Shown in pieces: positions 7,720 to 15,314 of a stretch of 64,000 bases of DNA. The stretch is from Modicisalibacter sp049808615 (lineage in GTDB: Bacteria > Pseudomonadota > Gammaproteobacteria > Pseudomonadales > Halomonadaceae), in NCBI RefSeq assembly GCF_049808615.1, contig NZ_JBNCAN010000005.1, positions 1 to 64,000 of the forward strand, read 5' to 3'. The position numbers and the translations under genes were made by a program. The notes below the pieces were generated by a model. The model had not been told where the DNA came from and made no database searches. It worked only from the letters and a program-made list of their open reading frames with translations. Each line of letters starts with the position of its first letter. Position 1 is the first letter of the stretch.

Positions 7720-9609
7720 ATGCGCACCACCGGTACCGCACCCGACCCTGAGCGTCGTCGCCTGTTTCGTAATCTGCTTGGTGGTGGCGATCCCGAAGCG
7801 CCGCATCAGGCGCCCTGGCACCGCGTGCCGGAAGTCGGTGCCGGTGATGGCGATGTGCTGTGGTCCGGCTGGGCATCCCAGAGTGAAGTGTTCGTGGTGG
7901 GTGACGAAGGCATGATTCTGCACTTTGATGGCACTCCCGCTGAAGACGGCAGCCTGTGGCATCACATGGAAACACCGATACGTCTTCCGCTGCACGCCCT
8001 CTGGGGCCTTGATCGCTCGCGGCTTTATGCGGTGGGTTGGATGGGCACCATTCTGCATTTCGATGGCAGCCAATGGCATCTGCAGCGCGGCGGCATCATC
8101 GACGAGCACACCGAACGCTTCGCGCCCTGTGAGGAGAACACGCCGCTGTTCGCCATCACCGGCGACGAGTCGGGCCGCGCCTGGGCGGCAGGGGACGACG
8201 GTATGATCCTGGCCTTCGACGGCGAAACCTGGCAGCGCGAGGCAAGCCCCTCCACGATCAACCTGCGCGGCATTACCCGCACACCCAATGGGCAGCTCTA
8301 TGCGGTGGGCGGCGAAGGCACGGTGCTCACCAGTTCCGGCGATGGCCAGTGGCAACAGCTGGACTGCCCCTTCGGTTCCGGCTTCATGACCGTGCTGGCC
8401 CTCGGCGATGATGAATTGCTGATGGCCGGCGGGCGCTACTTCATCGATCAGAACGGTTTTCGCGGCGAGCTGGTACGTTATCGAAAAGGGCGCTTCGAGA
8501 ACGTTCAGGTCGACAAGCCCATGCCGCGACTGCGTTCCCTCAAGACCTACAAGGACGGCGTACTGATCGTCGGCGACCAAGGGCATCTTTACTATCTCAA
8601 GGGCAGCCGTCTCGACCAGTTGCAAAGCAACAACCGGCACGACCTGATGGATATCGTGCCGCTGCCCACCGGGGAAGCCCTGGCGGTGGGGGACTTCGGC
8701 ACCATCATGACTGCGGCGGCGGACTTTACCCAAGCCCTGGCGCCGGTGGTGGACCCGAACGCAGAGCAGGCCGTTGATTGGCAAGCCATGGACTCCGGTA
8801 CCAACCATCAGCTCTGGGGCCTCTGGGCCAGCCCGGATGGCACGCTTTATGCCTGTGGCGAAGGCGGTGTCGTGTTGCGCCACGCCAGCCACGATGACAG
8901 TGATCGCTGGGAAACATTGCCCGCCCCCAGCGAACTCTCGGTGCACTGCGTATGGGATGCGGGGCAGGGTGGCCTGTATGCCGGTGGGCAGATGGGACAG
9001 ATATTTCGCTTCGACGGCGAGCAGTGGGACAAGCACTACGACCTGCACCTGGATATCACTATCCTGGCCATGTGGGGCACCGGTCCGGACTCGATCTATG
9101 CGGTGGGAGATGAGGGGCTGATCCTGCACTGGGACGGCCTGGGCTGGCAACGCATGACCAGCGGTACCAAGTCCGCGCTCTACAATATCTGGGGCATGGA
9201 CGATGAGCATATCCTGGCGGTGGGCGATTTCGGTCTGATCCTGCGCTGGAATGGGGACAACTGGGCGGAGTTTCATGCCGGTACCGAGAACTTCCTCTAC
9301 GATGTCTGGGGCGACAGTCTGAGCAACATCTTCATCATCGGGCTGTCCGGTACCCTGGGCCACTTCGACGGCACGCGCTGGGTGCTGACCCCGGCCCGGG
9401 CCCGGGATGATCTGCTGGCGATAGATGGCTCATCAAGTGTCGGCCCCTACGTGGTCGGCACCGGCGGTAATATCCTTCGCCATGAGGCGGGAGAGTGGCA
9501 TCCGGAGAACTCCGGCACCACCACCGGCCTGCGCGCGGTGCGAGTGTCGGCCCAGGGCGATGTCTATGCCGCCGGCGATAAGGGCACGATTCTGAAAAGA
9601 AAGCGTTAG
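7720..9609 (+). CDS. Cytosolic 14-repeat beta-propeller protein
   Basis: A 629-residue protein built from about fourteen repeats of 40-45 residues with the core VGxxGxIxHFDGxxW. Examples are VVGDEGMILHFDG near residue 60, AVGWMGTILHFDG near 105, AAGDDGMILAFDG near 160, AVGDEGLILHWDG near 465 and AVGDFGLILRWNG near 505; the last is AAGDKGTILKRKR at the C-terminus. Fourteen units would make two seven-bladed propellers. The repeats recall the Ycf48/Hcf136 assembly factors of photosystem II, but the family cannot be fixed by eye. There is no signal peptide or membrane segment. AAGGA lies just upstream of the start. An assembly or scaffold role for the molybdoenzyme is inferred from context only. 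Confidence 0.7.
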   Translation: MRTTGTAPDPERRRLFRNLLGGGDPEAPHQAPWHRVPEVGAGDGDVLWSGWASQSEVFVVGDEGMILHFDGTPAEDGSLWHHMETPIRLPLHALWGLDRSRLYAVGWMGTILHFDGSQWHLQRGGIIDEHTERFAPCEENTPLFAITGDESGRAWAAGDDGMILAFDGETWQREASPSTINLRGITRTPNGQLYAVGGEGTVLTSSGDGQWQQLDCPFGSGFMTVLALGDDELLMAGGRYFIDQNGFRGELVRYRKGRFENVQVDKPMPRLRSLKTYKDGVLIVGDQGHLYYLKGSRLDQLQSNNRHDLMDIVPLPTGEALAVGDFGTIMTAAADFTQALAPVVDPNAEQAVDWQAMDSGTNHQLWGLWASPDGTLYACGEGGVVLRHASHDDSDRWETLPAPSELSVHCVWDAGQGGLYAGGQMGQIFRFDGEQWDKHYDLHLDITILAMWGTGPDSIYAVGDEGLILHWDGLGWQRMTSGTKSALYNIWGMDDEHILAVGDFGLILRWNGDNWAEFHAGTENFLYDVWGDSLSNIFIIGLSGTLGHFDGTRWVLTPARARDDLLAIDGSSSVGPYVVGTGGNILRHEAGEWHPENSGTTTGLRAVRVSAQGDVYAAGDKGTILKRKR

Positions 9610-9617
9610 CGAAAGCC

Positions 9618-10028
9618 ATGAATAATGATGACGCGGTGCTGGTCTACGACGGCCAGTGTCCTTTCTGCGCCAACTATGCGCGTCTGGTGCGATTGCGGGG
9701 CACTGTCCGTCGACTGCAGCTGGTCGATGCCCGGGAATCGCCGGCAATCATGGACGAGATTAGCCGCGCCGGGCTGGATATCGACCAGGGCATGGTGCTC
9801 AAGCTGAACGGAAAGCTGTATCACGGCGACGATGCGATGCATCGGGTGGCACTGATGAGTAGCCGCTCGGGCATCTTCAATCGCTTCAATCACTGGATCT
9901 TTCGTTCGCCCACTCGGGCACGTCTGCTGTATCCGCCGCTGCGAGCAATCCGCAATCTCGTCATCAGGGGGTTGGGGCGCAGGCCTATCGATAATCTTGG
10001 TCGCAAGCAGGGTGGCGGGGATTCCTGA
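9618..10028 (+). CDS. DCC-family (DUF393) thiol-disulfide-oxidoreductase-like protein
   Basis: A 136-residue protein with the DCC signature at its start: VYDGQCPFC, giving Asp11 and a CPFC pair at 14-17, followed by a helix rich in arginine. DUF393 proteins have a thioredoxin-like fold and a presumed redox-active CxxC, but few have been studied. Later residues (KLNGKLYHGDDAMHRVALM) match the family's usual pattern. It is the last gene of the molybdoenzyme operon, eight bases after the propeller gene, and converges with deoR. A role in thiol chemistry during enzyme assembly is possible but not shown. Confidence 0.75.
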   Translation: MNNDDAVLVYDGQCPFCANYARLVRLRGTVRRLQLVDARESPAIMDEISRAGLDIDQGMVLKLNGKLYHGDDAMHRVALMSSRSGIFNRFNHWIFRSPTRARLLYPPLRAIRNLVIRGLGRRPIDNLGRKQGGGDS

Positions 10029-10090
10029 CATGCTTGCACCAACTCAAGAATCTGTTGTGGCTCGACGTGGGCGGGGCGGGAGCAGAGGGT

Positions 10091-10846
10091 TCAGGTCGTG
10101 ACGATATGTGGTTGGCCGGCCGGTGTCTCGAGCACTGCGTTGGGGCCTGTGATCACCACGTCGAAATCTTCGAGGCTGGCAAAGTAGGCGGGGCGGATTA
10201 CCCCCGCCTTGGTATCGTCGGCCACCAGCAGGCGCTGCGTGGCACATGCGATGGCGGCTTGCTTGGGTGCCACTTCATGGAAGTGAAAACAGCTCACTCC
10301 CTTGTCGGCATGCATGCCGGCGGCTGAGATGAAGGCCTTGTTGATGCCAAGGCGGGAAAGGCTAGCGGCAACGTCGTCGCTGGCGAAGGTTCGAGAAGAG
10401 GCGTGATAGACCCCTCCAAGCAATACCAGACGCACACCGGACAGCTGGGAGATCGCGTTGGCCACGTTGAGGGCATAGGTGACCACGGTCAGGGAGCGAT
10501 CCTGGGAAAGGCCTGATGCCAGAGGCATCAGTGTCGTGCCGCAGTCGATGAACAACGTATCGCCATCCTCGATGTGATGAGCCGCCGCGTCACATAGCCG
10601 CTGTTTGGCGTCGGCCTGGCGATCCTGCTGGGTTGCCAGGTCATAGAGTGGGGTATAGCGCGGATCGTCGGCGCGCACCAGGTGGCCGCCGATCAAGGCA
10701 AGACCGCTGCTCTTGGTGGTTAGATCGCGGCGAATGGTCATTTCCGAAACGCCACAGAGCCTGGCGGCCTCGGGCAGGCGTAGAGCGCCACCCCGTGCCA
10801 GAGCCTCGGCCAATCGCGCCAAGCGCCGAGCGCTGCGTTCGTTCAT
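10091..10846 (-). CDS. deoR: DeoR-family repressor of the deo operon
   Basis: A 251-residue repressor. An N-terminal winged helix-turn-helix (LRLPEAARLCGVSEMTIRRD, about residues 23-42) is followed by a sugar-phosphate sensing domain with FIDCGTTLMPLA and FISAAGMHADKGVSCFHFHE, closely resembling Escherichia coli DeoR. The start at MNERSARR is preferred because GGAG lies nine bases upstream; an in-frame start 51 bases further upstream would add a tail unusual for the family. DeoR releases its operators when deoxyribose-5-phosphate is bound. It is transcribed away from tsx and the deo genes, and a near-consensus DeoR operator lies in the gap between them. Confidence 0.9.
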   Translation of the reverse strand: MNERSARRLARLAEALARGGALRLPEAARLCGVSEMTIRRDLTTKSSGLALIGGHLVRADDPRYTPLYDLATQQDRQADAKQRLCDAAAHHIEDGDTLFIDCGTTLMPLASGLSQDRSLTVVTYALNVANAISQLSGVRLVLLGGVYHASSRTFASDDVAASLSRLGINKAFISAAGMHADKGVSCFHFHEVAPKQAAIACATQRLLVADDTKAGVIRPAYFASLEDFDVVITGPNAVLETPAGQPHIVTT

Positions 10847-10949
10847 TCGACAGTTCTCCATAGGACAGGTACCGGCCTCATCCCGGCCGGTATTCATTGA
10901 TGCTAACCGAACTCTCTGGCGTCTTGAATCGAGTTCGGAGCGTGATTTT

Positions 10950-10965
10950 TGTTAGAAAAATAACA
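10950..10965. promoter_or_regulatory. DeoR operator
   Basis: The sequence TGTTAGAAAAATAACA differs from the E. coli DeoR operator TGTTAGAATTCTAACA at only three central positions. A second partial site begins at 10971 (TGTTATAAATTTCA). It lies between deoR and tsx, where it could silence both the regulator and the nucleoside genes. Confidence 0.75.
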
Positions 10966-11056
10966 CTGAATGTTATAAATTTCACTCTGAGTGCCATGAC
11001 ACCTGTTCGTGCTCACGGCGCTTTCGCTGATTACAACGACAAGAGTGGAGTCCGTC

Positions 11057-11878
11057 ATGCCCAAGTTTGTTTTCCGTCCCCCTATCATCTCGCTGGCTGC
11101 CGCTAGTGTCTTACTCCCCATCACTTCCTCGGTGCAGGCCGAGGACACTTTCACGCCGCGCTGGTCCTTCGCCAACGTGTCGATCAACTACCTCGATTGG
11201 TCGGATGGCACCGAGGAACGCACTGCCGACAATGCCGCCAAGGGCGACTTCTTCTACCTTGAACTCGAGGGCAGTGTCGGTTTCGACTGGGGGGAGTTCT
11301 ATGGTTTCTACGATTTCGAAAATCCTCAAAACGATACAAAAGAGGAAGACGGCCGCGACAATCGACGCAGTGCCGCCAAGGTCACCTCGCATATCTATCT
11401 GGGCGAGACGCCTTTCTCGCTTTACTTTCACGTCTACGACTTTCGCGACTACGGTTACGACAGTGAGGAGCAGGATCGCGTCGTCGGCTTGGGGTACCGC
11501 CATACCTTCGACAATGGACTGTGGTTCAAGCCGTTTCTGGGCAAGGCCTGGGTGGAGAGCCAGTCCGGTGGCTACAGTGGCGAGAATGGCTACATGCTCG
11601 GCTGGGTGCTGGGCTACGATTTCGAGGCCTTCGGTGAAAACCTGAGTCTGACCAACTGGCACGAGCAGACCTTCGACCGAGACGACGACTACCTGTCTCG
11701 CAACTACGTCAACGGGCCGGCCGGCAGTGTCGGCACCAACGGCGCCGTGGCCCTGTGGTGGCATCCGGTCGAGGCGATTACCACCGGCGTGCAATATCGC
11801 TATTCCAACAACAAGTTGGGTACCGCCGACCATTATCAGAACGCCATGATCTATACCCTCAAATACAATTTCCTCTAG
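11057..11878 (+). CDS. tsx: Nucleoside-specific outer-membrane channel Tsx
   Basis: A 273-residue outer-membrane beta-barrel of the Tsx family, which lets nucleosides and deoxynucleosides cross the outer membrane. The chosen start, MPKFVFRPP, follows a GTGGAG ribosome site and gives a proper signal peptide ending near SSVQAED. The mature protein has alternating aromatic strands (SFANVSINYLDW, GEFYGFYDFENP, SLYFHVYDFRDYGY) and ends in the terminal aromatic residue (KYNFL) typical of barrels. It is the first gene of the nucleoside uptake and catabolism group and lies directly behind a DeoR operator. An upstream in-frame start would spoil the signal peptide. Confidence 0.9.
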   Translation: MPKFVFRPPIISLAAASVLLPITSSVQAEDTFTPRWSFANVSINYLDWSDGTEERTADNAAKGDFFYLELEGSVGFDWGEFYGFYDFENPQNDTKEEDGRDNRRSAAKVTSHIYLGETPFSLYFHVYDFRDYGYDSEEQDRVVGLGYRHTFDNGLWFKPFLGKAWVESQSGGYSGENGYMLGWVLGYDFEAFGENLSLTNWHEQTFDRDDDYLSRNYVNGPAGSVGTNGAVALWWHPVEAITTGVQYRYSNNKLGTADHYQNAMIYTLKYNFL

Positions 11879-11894
11879 AAACAAGGATCTCACC

Positions 11895-13163
11895 ATGACG
11901 CTGATCATGAGCCTCATCGGGATGGCGACCCTGATTCTCATCGCGCTGCTGTTCTCGACCAATAGGCGGGCAATACGCCTGCGTACCGTGGGCGTCGCCT
12001 TTGCCATTCAGGCGGGCATTGGCGCCTTCGTGCTCTATGTACCCTTCGGTCAGGCGGTTCTCAAGGCGGTCTCCGATGCGGTCAGCCAGGTAGTGCTCTA
12101 CGCCAACGATGGCATCGATTTCCTGTTCGGCGGACTGGCCAACGTGGAATCGGTCGGCTTCGTCTTCGCGATCAAGGTGCTGCCGGTGATCATCTTTTTC
12201 GCGTCGCTGACCGCCGTGCTCTACTACCTGGGCATCATGCAATGGGTCGTCCGCATTCTTGGCGGCGCGCTGCAAAAGGCGCTTGGCACTTCTCGCGCCG
12301 AATCGCTTTCGGCCACCGCCAACATCTTCGTCGGACAGACCGAGGCGCCCTTGGTAGTGCGCCCTTTCATCGCCGGCATGACGCCATCGCAACTGTTCGC
12401 GGTGATGTGTGGCGGGCTTGCCTCGGTGGCGGGCTCGGTGCTGGCGGGCTATGCCGCCCTGGGGATTCCCATGGAATATCTGGTGGCGGCCTCCTTCATG
12501 GCTGCCCCCGGGGGATTGCTGTTCGCCAAGCTGATCATGCCCGAGACCCAGGAGGTGGTAGACAACGTCGACGAGGCCAGCGAGGTGCTCGAAGCTCAGG
12601 ACCAGCCAAGCAACGTGCTCGATGCCGCCGCCGCCGGAGCTTCTTCGGGTCTGCAACTGGCGGCCAACGTTGGCGCCATGCTGTTGGCCTTCATCGGCCT
12701 GATCGCGCTGATCAACGGCATTCTGGGCGGGATCGGCGGCTGGTTCGGCATGGAGTCGCTGAGTCTCGAATTGATCCTGGGCTGGCTGTTTGCTCCCTTG
12801 GCGTTTCTGCTGGGAGTGGGCTGGGAGGAGGCGGTGTTCGCCGGTTCCTTCATCGGGCAGAAGCTGGTACTCAACGAGTTCGTTGCCTACGTCAACCTGG
12901 CGCCCTACATCGACGGCGAGACGGTGGTGGCTGCCACGGGCGAGATGATCTCGCCCCATACCGTGGCGATACTGTCGTTTGCCCTGTGCGGCTTCGCCAA
13001 TCTGTCGTCCATTGCCATTCTGCTGGGCGGTCTGGGGAGCATCGCCCCGAGTCGCCGTCACGATATCGCCCGATTCGGCCTCAAGGCGGTGTTGGCGGGG
13101 ACGCTTTCCAACCTGATGTCCGCCACGATCGCCGGTTTCTTCATCGCCCTGGCGGCGGGGTGA
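11895..13163 (+). CDS. nupC: NupC-type concentrative nucleoside transporter
   Basis: A 422-residue inner-membrane transporter of the concentrative nucleoside transporter (CNT) family with about ten hydrophobic segments. Family landmarks include GQTEAPLVVRPF near residue 150 (the pyrimidine/sodium or proton binding loop), VMCGGLASVAGSVLAGYAALG near 175, and the C-terminal NEFVAY...ALCGFANLSSIAI motif. It imports nucleosides with H+ or Na+, passing on what Tsx admits. AAGGA is seven bases upstream, and the gene begins 16 bp after tsx. It is upstream of the deoxyribose catabolic genes, so import and breakdown are induced together. Confidence 0.93.
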   Translation: MTLIMSLIGMATLILIALLFSTNRRAIRLRTVGVAFAIQAGIGAFVLYVPFGQAVLKAVSDAVSQVVLYANDGIDFLFGGLANVESVGFVFAIKVLPVIIFFASLTAVLYYLGIMQWVVRILGGALQKALGTSRAESLSATANIFVGQTEAPLVVRPFIAGMTPSQLFAVMCGGLASVAGSVLAGYAALGIPMEYLVAASFMAAPGGLLFAKLIMPETQEVVDNVDEASEVLEAQDQPSNVLDAAAAGASSGLQLAANVGAMLLAFIGLIALINGILGGIGGWFGMESLSLELILGWLFAPLAFLLGVGWEEAVFAGSFIGQKLVLNEFVAYVNLAPYIDGETVVAATGEMISPHTVAILSFALCGFANLSSIAILLGGLGSIAPSRRHDIARFGLKAVLAGTLSNLMSATIAGFFIALAAG

Positions 13164-13197
13164 TGACCGGCATGACGCTAATCCATGAGAGAACAGT

Positions 13198-13986
13198 ATG
13201 ACCCATTCTTCCGATAACGAACTTCGCAATGCGGCACGTCAGGCCTTGAGTCTGATGGATCTCACCAGTCTCAATGATGACGACAGCGACGCCACCATCG
13301 AGGCATTGTGCCGACGCGCCAAAACTTCCGTCGGCACACCGGCGGCGGTCTGTATCTATCCAGCCTTCGTGGCGACCGCCAGACGCGCACTGTCCGCCTA
13401 TGGCCTTGGCAATACCGTGAAGATCGCCACCGTCGCCAACTTTCCCGGCGGTGACGGTGAGCTCATGAAGGTTGCCCGAGAGGTCAGGGCGGCGGTCGCC
13501 TCCGGTGCCGACGAGGTGGATGTGGTCTTTCCTTATCGTGCCCTTATGGCGGGCGACGAGGAGCAAGGTCGCGAACTGGTTGACGCCTGCAAGTCGGTGT
13601 GTGCCGATGCCACGCTCAAGGTGATCCTGGAAACTGGCGAGCTGAACGATCCGGCCCTGATCCGGCGGGCCGGTGAACTGGCCATCGACGGCGGCGCAGA
13701 TTTCCTCAAGACCTCTACCGGCAAGGTGACGGTCAATGCGACCCTCGAGTCGGCGGAGATCCTGTTGACCCTGATTCGCCACGCCGATCGTGAGGTGGGT
13801 TTCAAGGCTGCCGGCGGCGTGCGTAGTGCCGAAGATGCCCAGGCCTATCTGCAGCTGGCGACGCGCATCATGGGCAGTGACTGGCTCACGCCGGCGCACT
13901 TTCGTTTCGGCGCCTCGAGTCTGCTCGACAGCCTGCTCGTCACCCTTGGCGTGGCCATCGTCCCGGACGACGCCGGAGACTATTGA
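13198..13986 (+). CDS. deoC: Deoxyribose-phosphate aldolase
   Basis: A 262-residue class I aldolase that splits 2-deoxyribose-5-phosphate into glyceraldehyde-3-phosphate and acetaldehyde. The Schiff-base lysine lies in GGADFLKTSTGKV near residue 177; the second conserved lysine is in LKVILETGEL near 140, and FKAAGGVRSAEDA near 200 closes the active site. The length matches the E. coli type (about 260). It is the last step of deoxynucleoside breakdown. Its stop codon overlaps the deoA start as TGATG, so translation is probably coupled. Confidence 0.95.
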   Translation: MTHSSDNELRNAARQALSLMDLTSLNDDDSDATIEALCRRAKTSVGTPAAVCIYPAFVATARRALSAYGLGNTVKIATVANFPGGDGELMKVAREVRAAVASGADEVDVVFPYRALMAGDEEQGRELVDACKSVCADATLKVILETGELNDPALIRRAGELAIDGGADFLKTSTGKVTVNATLESAEILLTLIRHADREVGFKAAGGVRSAEDAQAYLQLATRIMGSDWLTPAHFRFGASSLLDSLLVTLGVAIVPDDAGDY

Positions 13987-15314
13987 TGCTGCCCCAGGAG
14001 TTGATCCGCCACAAGCGCGACGGTCTCGAGCTGCCCTCGGAGGCCATCGCCGAATTCGTGCGTGGCATTGCCGAGGAGCGTATCGGTGACGGTCAGCTGG
14101 GGGCCTTCGCCATGGCGGTGTATCTCAACGGCATGAGCGATGCCGAGACCGTGGCACTGACTACCGCCATCCGGGACTCGGGTCAGGTGCTGCGCTGGGA
14201 CGATCTCGAACTGCCTGGTCCGGTACTCGACAAGCACTCCACCGGCGGAGTCGGCGATCTGGTATCGCTGGTACTTGGCCCCTGGATCGCTGCCTGCGGC
14301 GGCCACGTGCCGATGGTTTCCGGGCGAGGTCTGGGGCATACCGGGGGCACGCTGGACAAGCTGGAGTCGATTCCCGGCTACGACGTGTCGCCGGATCAGG
14401 GGCGCTTTCGTCGTCTGGTCCAGGAGGTCGGCGTGGCGATCATCGGCCAGACCGCAGATCTGGCGGCCGCCGACAAGCGCCTCTATGCGGTCCGCGATGT
14501 CACCGCCACGGTGGAGTCGCTGCCGCTGATCGTCGCCTCGATATTGGGCAAGAAACTGGCTTGCGGGCTCGACGCCCTGGTCATGGATGTCAAGGTGGGC
14601 AGCGGCGCCTTTATGCCCACACAGGAGGCGTCCATCGAGTTGGCCAACGCCATTGCCGAGGTGGCCAGCCGGGCGGGAACGCCGACGACGGCGTTACTCA
14701 CCGACATGAGCCAGCCACTGGCGCCTTGCGCGGGCAATGCCTTGGAAGTATACGAAGCCATCGCGCTGCTCTCCGGTGACAAGCGCGAGGGTCGTTTGTT
14801 CGAGGTGACCCAGGCGCTGGCGGTGGAGATACTGCTTCAGGGTGGCCTGGCCGAGTCGCGCCAAGCGGCGATGACGCGTCTCGACCGGGCGCTTTCCTCC
14901 GGAGACGCCGCCGAGCGCTTTTCGCGCATGGTAGCGGGGCTCGGCGGGCCCACGGATCTGCTCGAGCGCGCCGATCGTCATCTGCCTCAGGCACCTTGCC
15001 AGATCGTGGTGCATGCCGACAGACCGGGCATCCTGCGGCGTCTCGATACCCGGGCCCTGGGAATGGCCGTCGTTGAACTGGGCGGGGGGCGTCTGCAGGC
15101 CGGGGAGGCCATCGATCACGGGGTCGGCTTGAGTGATATCGCGGCCTTGGGCGAACGCGTCGATGACCGGCGTCCATTGGCGATCATTCACGCCCGGAAT
15201 CAGGCCGACGCCCAGCGCGCCGCCCAGCGCCTGCGCGCCGCGGCCGAGATCGGCGATGACGAGGTTACACCGCCCACCTTGATTCACGATGCGATCCGCC
15301 GGGAGGCCAAATGA
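13986..15314 (+). CDS. deoA: Thymidine phosphorylase
   Basis: A 442-residue pyrimidine nucleoside phosphorylase that converts thymidine and phosphate to thymine and 2-deoxyribose-1-phosphate. The family signature is clear: LDKHSTGGVGDL around residue 82, SGRGLGHTGGTLDKLESIPG near 115, and VMDVKVGSGAFM near 200. The length fits the homodimeric enzymes (440). It starts within the deoC stop codon and its own stop overlaps deoB (ATGA), so deoC-deoA-deoB form one coupled block. Its product is the substrate of deoB. Confidence 0.96.
   Translation: MLPQELIRHKRDGLELPSEAIAEFVRGIAEERIGDGQLGAFAMAVYLNGMSDAETVALTTAIRDSGQVLRWDDLELPGPVLDKHSTGGVGDLVSLVLGPWIAACGGHVPMVSGRGLGHTGGTLDKLESIPGYDVSPDQGRFRRLVQEVGVAIIGQTADLAAADKRLYAVRDVTATVESLPLIVASILGKKLACGLDALVMDVKVGSGAFMPTQEASIELANAIAEVASRAGTPTTALLTDMSQPLAPCAGNALEVYEAIALLSGDKREGRLFEVTQALAVEILLQGGLAESRQAAMTRLDRALSSGDAAERFSRMVAGLGGPTDLLERADRHLPQAPCQIVVHADRPGILRRLDTRALGMAVVELGGGRLQAGEAIDHGVGLSDIAALGERVDDRRPLAIIHARNQADAQRAAQRLRAAAEIGDDEVTPPTLIHDAIRREAK

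Noticed and set aside
7690..9363. A 557-codon minus-strand frame opposite the propeller gene
   Set aside because: Low-complexity repeats mirror the sense-strand repeats; there is no ribosome site or family match.
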